Shown here piece by piece: positions 9,050 through 19,652 of a stretch of DNA of 64,000 nt. A program made the translations under genes and the position numbers. Numbering within the stretch: position 1 is the stretch's first letter; each line of letters begins with the position of its first letter. The DNA lies in assembly GCA_902517505.1 (NCBI GenBank), contig CABYCL010000001.1, positions 1-64,000 of the forward strand. The letters are read 5' to 3'. This stretch comes from an uncultured SAR86 cluster bacterium (GTDB lineage: Bacteria; Pseudomonadota; Gammaproteobacteria; Magnimaribacterales; D2472). The notes beneath the pieces were generated by a model that did no database searches, was not told the origin of the DNA, and saw only the letters and a program-made list of their open reading frames with translations.

Positions 9050-9270
9050 AATTTGCCTCTTTGGAACCTCATTCTAATTGCATAGACCCTTATTAAAGCC
9101 ACTACAGTAATAATAAGCTGAATGAAAACTGATATTTTAAGTGGGTCAGACCACTGCCAATTATTAATTGTTAACCATAAAAGATAAGTTTGTAATGGAA
9201 AGTTAATTACAGCCCCCATTAAAACCACAATTACTGCTTCTCTTAAAGCAACTTTTTCTGTTTTATTCAT
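9046..9270 (-). CDS. Small membrane protein, hypothetical
   Basis: 74 aa with two hydrophobic segments; ATG with upstream purine-rich stretch. Confidence 0.55.
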   Translation of the reverse strand: MNKTEKVALREAVIVVLMGAVINFPLQTYLLWLTINNWQWSDPLKISVFIQLIITVVALIRVYAIRMRFQRGKF

Positions 9271-9278
9271 ATTATTTC

Positions 9279-9605
9279 CTATTTAATTTTTACAGCAGTT
9301 CCATATGCCAAAATCTCTGCTGCTCCTTGAGCAACGGTTGAGGTTTGAAATCGAAATCCTAAGATTGCGTTTGCCCCTTTTGATTGAGCATCTTCTAGCA
9401 TCCTAACATATGCTTGATCTCTTGAAGTTTTTAAGAGCTTAGAATATCCAACCAATTCTCCACCTATAATATTTTTAAGAAAGGCAAACATATCGGATCC
9501 AACATTTCTTGACCTTACAGTACTGCCCTGCACAAGACCTATATGTTCTAGTATCTCAACATTTGCTATATCGTATGTCGTAACAACTTTAATATCTTCA
9601 TTCAT
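9279..9605 (-). CDS. YbjQ/UPF0145 (DUF74) family protein
   Basis: VQGSTVRSRNVG...AYVRMLEDAQSKGANAILGFRFQTS...AEILAYGTAVKI. Confidence 0.9.
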   Translation of the reverse strand: MNEDIKVVTTYDIANVEILEHIGLVQGSTVRSRNVGSDMFAFLKNIIGGELVGYSKLLKTSRDQAYVRMLEDAQSKGANAILGFRFQTSTVAQGAAEILAYGTAVKIK

Positions 9606-9641
9606 GACATTTTCCTAATAATGGTTTAAGTTATAAATATA

Positions 9642-9974
9642 ATGCAAGAATTAGTAGAAGCAAAGTTCTCAATTGGAAATATTGTAAAACACAAATTTCT
9701 AGATTTTCGCGGTGTTGTATTTGATTTAGATCCATCGTTTAACAATACCGAAGAATGGTATAACGCAATCCCAGAAGATTTTAGACCACGAAAGGATCAA
9801 CCTTTCTATCATGTCTTTGCTGAAAATAAAGAAATTTTTTATATAGCTTACGTTTCTGAACAAAATCTACTTGATGACTTGGAAGGTGGTCCAGCAAATC
9901 ATCCAGATATTAAAAAGATTTTTTCTCACTTTGATGGAAAGTGCTATATTCCCCATAATGTCGCAACAAATTAG
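9642..9974 (+). CDS. hspQ: Heat shock protein HspQ / YccV-like
   Basis: AKFSIGNIVKHKFLDFRGVVFDLDPSF...QPFYHVFAENKE...YVSEQNLL. Confidence 0.92.
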   Translation: MQELVEAKFSIGNIVKHKFLDFRGVVFDLDPSFNNTEEWYNAIPEDFRPRKDQPFYHVFAENKEIFYIAYVSEQNLLDDLEGGPANHPDIKKIFSHFDGKCYIPHNVATN

Positions 9975-11182
9975 ATTTCTATTCCAAAATGGGCCATCTC
10001 AACAGAAGTTGTAAATACATTCATAGCATCAGCTAACTCATCTTTTGTTACATATGTCGGAGCAATTCTAATAACGCTATCATTAGGATCATAATTTTTA
10101 GGAAATGTTGATCCAGCAGGTGTTATTAAAACCCCCATTTCTTTACACAACTCAACAACTTTTGTGGCTATAGGCTTTGAGGTTGAATAAGTAATAAAGT
10201 ATCCACCAGTAGGTCTTGAAAAAGTTCCACACTCCTCAGGTAATTTTTCTAAATATTCATATGCTAATTCAAATTTAGGTCTAATTAATTTAGCATGTTT
10301 TTGCATATGTGATTTAACTGTTGCGGCATCTTTAAAAAACTCTACATGTCTTTTTTGATTTAATTTATCAGGACATATAATCATTGTTGTTCTTACTTTT
10401 TTAATTAAATCCATTGAATGTCCTGATGTCGCCATAAATGAAATACTACCTCCACCAAATGTTACTTTTGAAAAAGAAGTTGTTACTACAGTTTGATCTT
10501 GCACATTAGACTCCTCAACAACTTGCCATAAGGGTTTTTGTTCAGGAGTAGGCAAAAAATCATGAATTAGATAGGCATGATCAAAAAGGAATAAGAATTT
10601 ATTAGAATAATTAGACCCTATTTCGAACATTCTTTGAAGATTGTCATCAGAATATATTTCTCCCGATGGATTAGAGTGTTTTGGAACACATAAAATTCCA
10701 ACAAAGTCTTCGTCATCTTTTAGGGCTTCTTCAAAGGCGAGTAAATCTATTCCATCTTCTTTAAGAGGAATTGGTACTGCTTCTATGCCAAAGTCATCAA
10801 GCATCATAAAATGCCTATCGAACCCAGGAACTGGACAAACAAATTTAGGATTTTTTATATCTTTCCAGGGTATTGGGTCTGCAAAAAGATAATTTGAAAG
10901 AACTGTTTGATAGGCAAGCAATAAACTGGACTGCTCTCCTGCTAAGATATTTTCAATAGGAGCATTAAGTAATTCGGACCCTAATCTTCTTGCCTCTATA
11001 ATTCCAAAAGGTTCTCCATAATTCCTTAAATCTATTCCATCTTCAGATGATATTGGTATTGAAAGATCTATTAAGTCATTTGATAGGTCTAATTGTTCTT
11101 TATCTGGTTTACCTCTTGTAATATCTATTGATAATTGCTTCTCTTTAAGAGAATCAAACCTTGCTATAATTTCTTGGTGCAT
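9971..11182 (-). CDS. Aspartate aminotransferase-like PLP enzyme (class I/II, MocR-type aminotransferase fold)
   Basis: DITRGKPDKEQLDLS, LRNYGEPFG, VPKHSNPSGEIYSDD, TTSFSKVTFGGG (PLP lysine). Confidence 0.88.
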   Translation of the reverse strand: MHQEIIARFDSLKEKQLSIDITRGKPDKEQLDLSNDLIDLSIPISSEDGIDLRNYGEPFGIIEARRLGSELLNAPIENILAGEQSSLLLAYQTVLSNYLFADPIPWKDIKNPKFVCPVPGFDRHFMMLDDFGIEAVPIPLKEDGIDLLAFEEALKDDEDFVGILCVPKHSNPSGEIYSDDNLQRMFEIGSNYSNKFLFLFDHAYLIHDFLPTPEQKPLWQVVEESNVQDQTVVTTSFSKVTFGGGSISFMATSGHSMDLIKKVRTTMIICPDKLNQKRHVEFFKDAATVKSHMQKHAKLIRPKFELAYEYLEKLPEECGTFSRPTGGYFITYSTSKPIATKVVELCKEMGVLITPAGSTFPKNYDPNDSVIRIAPTYVTKDELADAMNVFTTSVEMAHFGIEI

Positions 11183-11189
11183 AATATAA

Positions 11190-12098
11190 ATGTCATTTTA
11201 TACTAACATCATGATTAATTATCTAATATTTATATCTTTAATCCTTATTATTGGAATTCTAGTTTATATGTTATTTAGCATAAAAAATAAAGAAGCCACA
11301 GATCAAGGTGGAGCCCAAAACCTTCAAAATAAACTTAATGAGGTTTCTAATGATATTAATAAGATTGAGATTGATTTAGCCTCAGTAACTACTCCAATTA
11401 ATGAATTAAATAGGTTTCTTGGAGGAAATGTTACAACTGGAAGACTTGGAGAATGGAGCTTGGAGTCAATTGTTCAAGATATTATGCCAAATGAAAGTTA
11501 TGATTTTCAAGCACAAATTAATCCTGAATCATCTGATAGGGTTGATTGTTCAATTACTACTGCTGAAGGTTTTAGTGTGCCAATAGATTCAAAGTTCTAT
11601 GCGGGTCAATATCAGAGTTACCAATCTGCTGATAATGATTCTGATAGAAAAAAAGTATTAAGAGATTTGAGGACTGCTGTATTAAGAGATGCGGATGATA
11701 TTTCTAAAAAATATATCTATCAAAATATTACATCAAATTATGTAATTCTATACATAGCTTCTGAAAAACTTATTGACCTAGTAGATAAAATAGATAACTT
11801 AAGGCAAGAGTGTTTAACAGAAAAGAGAACTTTAATACTTGGTCCGAATACCCTTGCAGCTTTTTTAGATACTATAAGAGTTGGACATCATTACCTTAAA
11901 TTAAATGAGACAGCTGCAACAGTTGCAAAAGTTGTAAGAGAAATCCAGATAGAGTTTTCAAATTTTGATTCAAGTACAGATTCTGTTATTAAAAGACTCG
12001 ACGGAGCATTAAAGGATGTTCAAAAACTTCAAACTAGAGTTAATGTTCTTGGAAGTAAACTTGAGAAAGGTGCAGATAGTCTAGAAGAAGAAAAATAA
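11190..12098 (+). CDS. rmuC: DNA recombination protein RmuC
   Basis: LGEWSLESIVQDIMP, RVDCSI...VPIDSKFYAGQYQSY, TLILGPNTLAAFLDTIRVG; alternative ATG at 11211. Confidence 0.87.
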   Translation: MSFYTNIMINYLIFISLILIIGILVYMLFSIKNKEATDQGGAQNLQNKLNEVSNDINKIEIDLASVTTPINELNRFLGGNVTTGRLGEWSLESIVQDIMPNESYDFQAQINPESSDRVDCSITTAEGFSVPIDSKFYAGQYQSYQSADNDSDRKKVLRDLRTAVLRDADDISKKYIYQNITSNYVILYIASEKLIDLVDKIDNLRQECLTEKRTLILGPNTLAAFLDTIRVGHHYLKLNETAATVAKVVREIQIEFSNFDSSTDSVIKRLDGALKDVQKLQTRVNVLGSKLEKGADSLEEEK

Positions 12099-13651
12099 TG
12101 CAAAACTTAAAAATATGGAAATATCTTTCATTGCCCTGGTTAGTGTTTGCGATCACCTTCTTTGTGATTTTCTTTTTTTTAGCATTTTTTAATGAAGTTG
12201 ATATTAACTTTTTATCTAATGATTATTTGGCTAGCCTTTTTTTAAATACTATACTCATGTCATTTAGTTCGGCAATAATTTCTGCCCTTATTGCAGTTCC
12301 CTTAGCAATTTTAGTTACCTTCTATAAATTTCCTGGTAGTAATTTTTTTAGTTGGGCTCTTAGCCTTTCTATTGCATTTCCTGCATATGTATATGCTTTT
12401 ATTTTTGTAGGTATATTTGAATACTCCAGTCCTATTTCAGAATATCTAAGAATATATGGTATCTCTTTGCCCTCAATTAAAAATATATATGGTGCCTCCA
12501 TCATTATGTCTATGGCTCTATTCCCATATATATTTCTTATTACTAAAGCTCAACTTTCTTCAGTTGGAGTAAAGGTTTTTAAAGCAGCAAAGTCTTTAGG
12601 TGATAATGATCTAGACGCTATCAGGAAGATAATTCTTCCGTCATTGCGACCTGCAATTATAGGTGGTATGGCTCTTGTTATGTTTGAAACAATTGCAGAT
12701 TTTGGTGGCGTTTCAACTTTAAGAGTGAATACCTTTACTGTTGGAATATATGATGCATGGTTCGGTTATCAAAGTTACAATTCTGGCGCTCGATTGGCAG
12801 GTTATTTATTAATATTTGTGTTCATTATTATCTTAATTTCTAAATATTTTGGTGGAGATTATCGGCAAATAGCATCTAAAACGGCAGAGAAATATAACAA
12901 AATCGAGTTAAGTAAAATTAAACAGGCTATATTCTTATTAATTTGCTCATCCATATTTGCTCTTGTATTTTGTTTACCTCTTATACAACTAATAATCTGG
13001 CAAATATCTGATGCAAGCGTGAGTCTTTTAAATAATATTCATTTATTTGCTAATTCCCTAGTAATAGGCATATTGGCTGCAATTATTACAATATTCTTTG
13101 CTACTGCATTATCTTTAAGCTACAGATCATCAAAGAAATTGAGATTGTTTATTTCTATTTCAACTTCAGGCTATGCAATACCAGGTTCAGTAATAGCAGC
13201 AGGATTATTAATTGGTTTTGACGTAATTTTTAATAAATCAATTACTGTTTTTGGAATTTATGGTCTTATATTATGTCTTGCTTTAAGATTTATGACGCCG
13301 GCATTTAATTATATTTCATCATCTCTTGCTAATATTTCTAAGTCGTCTGAGAATGCATTGTCTTTGAAACCAACAAATTCTATAAAAGCATTTAATTTAT
13401 TTTATCTACCCCAAATTAAACCAGCATTGCTTCTGAGCGCTATGATTGTCTTTATTGAGTGCATAAAAGAACAGCCTGCAACATTGTTATTGCGTCCTGT
13501 TGGCTTTGATACGCTCTCAACGAAAATTTATAACTTCACAAGCGAAGGACAATGGGAAATGGCAGCAAGTCCAAGTTTATTGTTGGTGATGTTAAGTCTT
13601 ATCTTTGTGTATTTAATAAATAAGAATATAGACTTAAACAAAAATATATAA
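12098..13651 (+). CDS. ABC transporter permease, FbpB-like (iron(III)-type), two permease domains
   Basis: 517 aa polytopic protein, binding-protein-dependent permease EAA-like loops (AAKSLGDNDLDAIRKIILPSLRPAIIGG). Confidence 0.85.
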   Translation: MQNLKIWKYLSLPWLVFAITFFVIFFFLAFFNEVDINFLSNDYLASLFLNTILMSFSSAIISALIAVPLAILVTFYKFPGSNFFSWALSLSIAFPAYVYAFIFVGIFEYSSPISEYLRIYGISLPSIKNIYGASIIMSMALFPYIFLITKAQLSSVGVKVFKAAKSLGDNDLDAIRKIILPSLRPAIIGGMALVMFETIADFGGVSTLRVNTFTVGIYDAWFGYQSYNSGARLAGYLLIFVFIIILISKYFGGDYRQIASKTAEKYNKIELSKIKQAIFLLICSSIFALVFCLPLIQLIIWQISDASVSLLNNIHLFANSLVIGILAAIITIFFATALSLSYRSSKKLRLFISISTSGYAIPGSVIAAGLLIGFDVIFNKSITVFGIYGLILCLALRFMTPAFNYISSSLANISKSSENALSLKPTNSIKAFNLFYLPQIKPALLLSAMIVFIECIKEQPATLLLRPVGFDTLSTKIYNFTSEGQWEMAASPSLLLVMLSLIFVYLINKNIDLNKNI

Positions 13652-13655
13652 ATTT

Positions 13656-14138
13656 ATGAAGGATACAGGTTACAGATCAAATGTCGGGCTTATTGTTGCA
13701 AACAAAGAAGGCAAGTTACTATTATGCAAAAGAAGAGGTATGAACAGCTGGCAATTTCCTCAAGGAGGTATTGATTACACAGAAAACTCATTAAAAGCAG
13801 CTAAAAGAGAGCTCCATGAAGAAGTTGGAATAAAATCAAACTCAATAAAGTTAATTCAGTCTTTAGATGAGTGGTTGAAATATGACATTCCAAAAAAAAG
13901 TCGAAGAAGTAAACTTATTAACAATAATTTCAAAGGTCAAAAACAAAAGTGGTTTCTTTTTATACTAAAAGAGGATGTAAACATTACTTTTGATAATGAT
14001 CCAGACAATGAGTTTGATGATTTTAAATGGGTCTCTTACTGGTATCCTTTAAATGTGATTATTTCATTTAAAGAAAAGGTCTATAGAGAAGCATTAAATA
14101 AATTAAAATATTCTTTCTGTAGAGAATTTAATGTTTGA
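13656..14138 (+). CDS. rppH: RNA pyrophosphohydrolase (NUDIX)
   Basis: GYRSNVGLIVANKEGKLLLCKRRGMNSWQFPQGGID...AAKRELHEEVGI NUDIX box. Confidence 0.92.
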   Translation: MKDTGYRSNVGLIVANKEGKLLLCKRRGMNSWQFPQGGIDYTENSLKAAKRELHEEVGIKSNSIKLIQSLDEWLKYDIPKKSRRSKLINNNFKGQKQKWFLFILKEDVNITFDNDPDNEFDDFKWVSYWYPLNVIISFKEKVYREALNKLKYSFCREFNV

Positions 14139-14919
14139 TGAAATCTTAATCTTTGGAGCCCTCGGAATCCTTGCAGGTTTATTAGCAGGTATGTTTGGTA
14201 TTGGTGGTGGATTAATTATGGTACCGGTCCTTATTGGTACTTTTTTAAGTTTAGATTTTAATAATGAGATAATAGTCCAGCTTGCTATTGGAACATCAAT
14301 AGGATGTATTATTTTCACAAGCCTTTCTTCGGCTAATGCTCATAGAATTAAAGGGTCAGTTAACATAAATCATTTTAAACCTGTTGCAGCTGGAATAATT
14401 TTTGGGGCTTTTGCTGGAGCATTATTTGCTGTTCAAATTGATGGCCTAATACTTAAACTAACTATAGCTTCTTTCATATTGATTGTAGGCTTAGATATTT
14501 TATTAGATAAAAATATTATTCAGAAAATATTTCAATTCAAGCCAAAATCTATTTTTGTAGGATCTGGAATAGGTTTTTTGTCTTCTATTTTAGGTATAGG
14601 AGGTGGCACATTTTCTGTTCCCTATTTTAAGGGCTCTGGTTTGAGCCTTACCTCATCAATAGGCACTTCTGCTGCGTGTGGTGTACCTATAGCAATTTTT
14701 GGAACACTTGGTTATATTGTTGCAGGTCTGAATGTCGATCTGCTTCCTAATATGAGTCTTGGTTATATTTATATGCCTGCATTAATTGGAGTTTCAATTA
14801 CTAGTATATTTTCTGCTAAGTATGGAGCAGATCTTGCTCATTATTTATCAAAGGATACTCTAAGAAGGCTTATGGCATCTTGGTTCTTTATAATTTCAAT
14901 ATATATGTTCATAGTATGA
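14131..14919 (+). CDS. TauE/SafE family sulfite exporter/permease
   Basis: GILAGLLAGMFGIGGGLIMVPVL and second half GSGIGFLSSILGIGGGTFSVPYF. Confidence 0.92.
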   Translation: MFDEILIFGALGILAGLLAGMFGIGGGLIMVPVLIGTFLSLDFNNEIIVQLAIGTSIGCIIFTSLSSANAHRIKGSVNINHFKPVAAGIIFGAFAGALFAVQIDGLILKLTIASFILIVGLDILLDKNIIQKIFQFKPKSIFVGSGIGFLSSILGIGGGTFSVPYFKGSGLSLTSSIGTSAACGVPIAIFGTLGYIVAGLNVDLLPNMSLGYIYMPALIGVSITSIFSAKYGADLAHYLSKDTLRRLMASWFFIISIYMFIV

Positions 14920-15713
14920 TTATCGAATTATCAGATTTTTTTAATAATCCTAGTCTAATTGAATTAGGACCTCTAAAAATACAATACTATGCTGTCACGT
15001 GGTTACTGTCTGCATTACTTATATATATCTTCTTAAAAAAGAATAAAGTGATTCTAGAGGTTGGTCTGTCTAAAGATGAAGTAAATGATATGGTTTTTTT
15101 ATATGGGCTATTTTTTGGAGCAATGTGTGGAGGCCGAATTGGTTACATGCTCTTCTATGGAATAGATCAATTAATGAATGATCCTTTATCATTATTCTAT
15201 ATTTGGCAAGGTGGATTAAGCTTTCATGGAGGTCTTATAGGCGTGATTATTAGCTTAATTATTTTTTGTAGAAAAAAAGGGATTGAATTTTTAAGATTAA
15301 TGGATGGTGTTGCCCTGGCTATGCCTATAGGACTTGGACTAGTAAGAATTGGAAATTTTTTAAATGGGGAGTTATATGGCAAAGAAACTAATGGTGATTG
15401 GGGTTTTATATTTCCAACAGATCCATTTGGAGCCTTACGTCATCCTTCTCAAATCTATGAGAGTTTTGGTGAAGGGTTAGTTTTATTTTTGTTATTATTT
15501 TACATAAGTAAAAAAACTAATAATAAAGGTATAGTTTGTTCATCATTTCTTATTTTTTATGGGTCAATAAGATTTATAATTGAGTTCTTTAGGCAACCCG
15601 ATGCTCATCTAGGTTATATTGCTTTTGATTTTATTAGTATGGGTCAAGTGTTATGTATACCAATGATAATTATGGGATTTTTTATTTTGATGTATTCTAG
15701 GAAAAATATATGA
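14916..15713 (+). CDS. lgt: Prolipoprotein diacylglyceryl transferase
   Basis: Lgt signature ...FFGAMCGGRIGYMLFYG, RIGNFLNGELYGKETNGDWG; ATG at 14916 preferred over listed 14880 (4-bp ATGA overlap). Confidence 0.94.
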   Translation: MIIELSDFFNNPSLIELGPLKIQYYAVTWLLSALLIYIFLKKNKVILEVGLSKDEVNDMVFLYGLFFGAMCGGRIGYMLFYGIDQLMNDPLSLFYIWQGGLSFHGGLIGVIISLIIFCRKKGIEFLRLMDGVALAMPIGLGLVRIGNFLNGELYGKETNGDWGFIFPTDPFGALRHPSQIYESFGEGLVLFLLLFYISKKTNNKGIVCSSFLIFYGSIRFIIEFFRQPDAHLGYIAFDFISMGQVLCIPMIIMGFFILMYSRKNI

Positions 15714-16573
15714 AAGCATATTTAGATCTTCTTAAATATATCATCGATAATGGTGAAGAAAAAAACGATAGAACTAACACAGGAACAATATCATCTTTTG
15801 GACATCAACTTGAATTTGATTTAGAAGATGGATTTCCTGCTGTGACTACTAAATCATTAGCATGGAAAGGTGTTGTTTCTGAACTTCTATGGTTTCTTGA
15901 GGGTTCTGATGACGAAAGAAGATTGGCAGAAATAAGATTTAATAAAGATAGATCTGAGTTAACGGACTTGGAAAAATATTCAACAATTTGGACCGATAAT
16001 GCTGAAAATCAAGGAAAAGAATTAGGATATGAAAATTCCGATACAAAGAAACTTCTAGGTCCAGTATATGGTGTTCAGTGGAGAAATTGGAGTGGTATAG
16101 ATCAAATACGAGATTTATTAGAAGGCCTCAAAAATAATCCTGATGGGAGGAGACATATTCTTTCTGCATGGAATGTCGGCCAAATAGATAAAATGGCTCT
16201 ACCGCCATGCCATGTTATGTCTCAATTCTATGTGCATAGAGAAACAATAAGCTGTCATATGTATCAAAGAAGTGCTGATATGTTTCTAGGTGTCCCTTTT
16301 AATATTGCTAGTTATGCCTTGCTGCTATCAATCTTGGCAGAAATATTGAGTCTTAAACCAAAAAGATTTATTCATTCATTTGGAGATGCGCATATTTATA
16401 TAAACTCAATCGATCAAGTAAAGGAACAATTATCTAGGGATCCAAAACCACTTCCTAAACTTATTATTCCAAGTATTGATAATTTAGAAGATATTAACAA
16501 ACTTACTGTTAATGATTTTATTCTAGAAAATTATGATCCTCATCCCCCTATTAAAGCAAAAATGGCAATATAA
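15710..16573 (+). CDS. thyA: Thymidylate synthase
   Basis: NDRTNTGTISSFGHQL, LPPCHVMSQFYV, QRSADMFLGVPFNIASYALL. Confidence 0.97.
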   Translation: MKAYLDLLKYIIDNGEEKNDRTNTGTISSFGHQLEFDLEDGFPAVTTKSLAWKGVVSELLWFLEGSDDERRLAEIRFNKDRSELTDLEKYSTIWTDNAENQGKELGYENSDTKKLLGPVYGVQWRNWSGIDQIRDLLEGLKNNPDGRRHILSAWNVGQIDKMALPPCHVMSQFYVHRETISCHMYQRSADMFLGVPFNIASYALLLSILAEILSLKPKRFIHSFGDAHIYINSIDQVKEQLSRDPKPLPKLIIPSIDNLEDINKLTVNDFILENYDPHPPIKAKMAI

Positions 16574-17080
16574 ATGATTACGATTTCTCATGTTGTAGCT
16601 CTATCTAATAATAATGTTATTGGTGTAGATAATAATCTTCCTTGGAACTTGAAAACTGACCTTGCTCATTTTAAAGATTACACAACAAACAAAATTATTG
16701 TTATGGGGAGAAAGACATTTGAATCAATTGGTAGGCCACTTCCAAATAGAAAAAACCTTATTGTCTCAAATACATTAAATGAGATTAATGGTGCATATAT
16801 TTATAAAAGTACTGAGGAAGCAATAAAAAATGCAAAAGAGATGTGTATTAATAATGAAATATATAATGAAATTGTAATTATTGGTGGGGGCTATCTTTTT
16901 AGAGATACGCTTAAAATAACAAATAAATTAGTATTAAGTGAAGTTGACTGCGAAATAGATGGCGATGTGTTTTATCCAAAAATTCATTTAGAAGAGTGGA
17001 ATGAAGTAAGCTCAAAAAAATTTATTAAGGATTCAGATAATGATTTTAATTTCGTTGTTAAGGTTTATGAAAGACTCTAG
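16574..17080 (+). CDS. folA: Dihydrofolate reductase
   Basis: VIGVDNNLPWNLKTDLAHFKDYT, IVMGRKTFESIGRPLPNRKNLIVS. Confidence 0.97.
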   Translation: MITISHVVALSNNNVIGVDNNLPWNLKTDLAHFKDYTTNKIIVMGRKTFESIGRPLPNRKNLIVSNTLNEINGAYIYKSTEEAIKNAKEMCINNEIYNEIVIIGGGYLFRDTLKITNKLVLSEVDCEIDGDVFYPKIHLEEWNEVSSKKFIKDSDNDFNFVVKVYERL

Positions 17081-18516
17081 GATGAAGAAGAATTCATTTG
17101 AATGTAGTCTCTTCTTAAAGCAAGATTCTTAACTCTAATTTCTTCATTTTCAGTGTATTTAATCCAGTTATTTGCCTGAGTCTTTATCTTTTTCTTTTTA
17201 TCTCTTGCAGCTATTCTAAAATTCTTTTTAGCTTCATCAAATTCTTCAAGTTCAAAATGTGCTTGGCCTAGTGTTAAATAAACTTGAGAAAGATCTTTAA
17301 TTTTTCCTTTTTCTAAGCCTTTCTTAATTGCGCCTACAGCATCTTGTACTTTATCTTCTGACAAGTATAAGTTACCAAGTAGTACATAAGATTTGCCATC
17401 TTTTGACATCTTTGCAGCTCTCTCAAGTATTGGTATCGCCTTATCAATCTCCTGAGCCATTCTCCATGCATCTGCTAATGTTTTTAAATTTTTCTCCGTA
17501 TCTCTTACTACTGGGCCTGTTTTCTCAATTTTAGTTTCTTCTTTAGTTACCTCATCTACGACTGTTTCTACAGTTGTAACTATTTTTTGTTGTCCAGAAA
17601 CAAGAACTTCAGCCGCCCAATAAGGATTCTTATTTAATAAAAGAAGTTGGGCTAAAGCTAGATATTCTGACTCTTTATCTAAAAAGTCTTTCTGATAGGC
17701 TGCTTTTAAAGTAATCATGTAATCTCTTTCTCTGCCAAGCTGTCCGTATACTCCACCTAATTGAATAAAATATAATTTTTTTGGGTAAAGATTTACTAAA
17801 ATTTCGAATATATCGCGCTGTCTTAATAAAGATTCTTTTTCTCCAATTTCCTCTTTAAGCTCACTGATACAACCTGCTAAAAGTTGATACCAGCTTTCTC
17901 TTGGTTTATAACCCTCTTCTTCCGCTAAAGAAATTGCTGTTTCAAGAGAAGACATAGATTTTCTGAAATTGTTAATAGCAAAATATGCTTGGCCAAGAAG
18001 TGACCATGACTGAGCAGTCACTGTTTCAACTTCATCCATCCATTGAAGAATTAATTGAATACCCTTTTGATAATTTTCTTGAGCTAAATTTAATTGAGCT
18101 AAAGCAAGTATTGCTCCATTTCTAAGGCCAATTGTTACCTCTGGTTCATTCATTAGTTTTGTGTAAGCATCCATAGCTTGAGGATATTTCCCATCAGTCA
18201 TATATACATAAGCCCAAGCATTCCACATCACAGAACGATCATAACTTTTTAATTCATCTTTATTATTTCGAAGTTCTGTAAGAACGCTTAAAACAGTTTC
18301 CATATCTGGTTTGGGTTCACCAGCATCATCAACTTCTTCCAAAGCTTCATAAACTTTTGCCATCTTCTTAGCAGTAGATGTTTGAAGTGCTCTAGCTTTT
18401 TTATACTTGATAGGTTTTTTTGTATCAGATTGTGATTGTGCTTCAAGATTGATTGAGGAAAATGCAAACAATAATGCCAAAGTTGAAAATAAATATATTG
18501 TAAATTTTTTCTTCAT
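17077..18516 (-). CDS. Tetratricopeptide repeat protein of TonB2-type cluster
   Basis: Signal peptide, TPR-like repeats, position after tonB. Confidence 0.85.
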   Translation of the reverse strand: MKKKFTIYLFSTLALLFAFSSINLEAQSQSDTKKPIKYKKARALQTSTAKKMAKVYEALEEVDDAGEPKPDMETVLSVLTELRNNKDELKSYDRSVMWNAWAYVYMTDGKYPQAMDAYTKLMNEPEVTIGLRNGAILALAQLNLAQENYQKGIQLILQWMDEVETVTAQSWSLLGQAYFAINNFRKSMSSLETAISLAEEEGYKPRESWYQLLAGCISELKEEIGEKESLLRQRDIFEILVNLYPKKLYFIQLGGVYGQLGRERDYMITLKAAYQKDFLDKESEYLALAQLLLLNKNPYWAAEVLVSGQQKIVTTVETVVDEVTKEETKIEKTGPVVRDTEKNLKTLADAWRMAQEIDKAIPILERAAKMSKDGKSYVLLGNLYLSEDKVQDAVGAIKKGLEKGKIKDLSQVYLTLGQAHFELEEFDEAKKNFRIAARDKKKKIKTQANNWIKYTENEEIRVKNLALRRDYIQMNSSSS

Positions 18517-18526
18517 AACTTAAATT

Positions 18527-19228
18527 CTATTCTTCATCTAGTATATATGTAAACCTATGTAATACACCGCTAACTGGCACTGCTCTTCCATCAACAATTT
18601 TAGGTTTATATTTTAATTTTAGAGCGGCTCTTGCAGAAGCACTATTAAACATTGTGCAAGGTCTAAATTCTGTTGCAGGATCGCTAGGATTAGAATTTGA
18701 ACAATATCCTTCAAGGGCACTTGCATCTTCAACGCTTCCTGTTTCGGTTATTGTAAACTCAACTAATGCATAACCCATCGTACCTCTTTCTTGAGCTCTT
18801 CTTGGATAAATTGGAACAACTTTAAATAAAGGTATGTATTCACCATCTCTAAAAAATGATCCTCCAGCTTTAAAGTTTGCTTTAGGTTTTGCAACTGTTA
18901 CATCCATTCCAGTTAATGGTTGAAGATCAAGTTCTGGCTGAGCAATATCTTCTGGTTGCTCTTCCGGCTTGTCAGGTTTATCAACTTCAGTCATAAAAGT
19001 ATCGATTTGTCTTTCTGGCATCACTACGTCAGCAAGCTTTACAGATGTGTCTTCTTTTAAGCCGCTATCTCCTAAAGATATTAGGATCACCATTACAAAA
19101 AATAAAGCTAAAGTAATAGCTGAAGAAAAACCAATTCCTGCAGCATATTTATTCGCATTAAAAGCTTTAACATAAAGATCATGCATTGGTTTTGTAACAG
19201 TATTTATAGCTGCAAGAACTTGATTCAT
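18527..19228 (-). CDS. tonB: Energy transducer TonB
   Basis: N-terminal TM, Pro-rich linker, C-terminal PIYPRRAQERGTMGYALVEFTITETGSV...ALKLKYKP. Confidence 0.92.
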   Translation of the reverse strand: MNQVLAAINTVTKPMHDLYVKAFNANKYAAGIGFSSAITLALFFVMVILISLGDSGLKEDTSVKLADVVMPERQIDTFMTEVDKPDKPEEQPEDIAQPELDLQPLTGMDVTVAKPKANFKAGGSFFRDGEYIPLFKVVPIYPRRAQERGTMGYALVEFTITETGSVEDASALEGYCSNSNPSDPATEFRPCTMFNSASARAALKLKYKPKIVDGRAVPVSGVLHRFTYILDEE

Positions 19229-19231
19229 AAT

Positions 19232-19642
19232 TTATTTTGGTTCTGATGCAAGTGAAATAGCATTAACACCTGCTTCTCTCGCCCCATCCATGACTTTTAT
19301 TATGGTATCAGCTACAGCTTTTTCATCTGCTTGTATTACAACAGATCCTTTAGGATTATCTGCTAGCAACTTTACAACATTCGCTTTTACTTGCCTAACA
19401 TCAATTCTTCTTCCATCCATCCATACTTCGCCTGTAGGACCAACAGCAATCAAAATTGCTGCATTCTCTTGTGTTTCTGCTGTATCAGAGTCAGGTCTAT
19501 TTATCTCAAGACCAGGCTCTTTTATAAAGTTAGCAGTTACAATAAAAAAGATAAGCATGATGAAAACAACATCAAGCATTGGAGTTAAATTTATTTCACT
19601 TTCATCATCCTTTACAGCACTGCTTATTGCATTTCTTCTCAT
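19232..19642 (-). CDS. exbD: Biopolymer transporter ExbD
   Basis: ESEINLTPMLDVVFIMLIFFIVTANF...VVIQADEKA. Confidence 0.95.
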   Translation of the reverse strand: MRRNAISSAVKDDESEINLTPMLDVVFIMLIFFIVTANFIKEPGLEINRPDSDTAETQENAAILIAVGPTGEVWMDGRRIDVRQVKANVVKLLADNPKGSVVIQADEKAVADTIIKVMDGAREAGVNAISLASEPK

Positions 19643-19652
19643 TTACTTTCTC

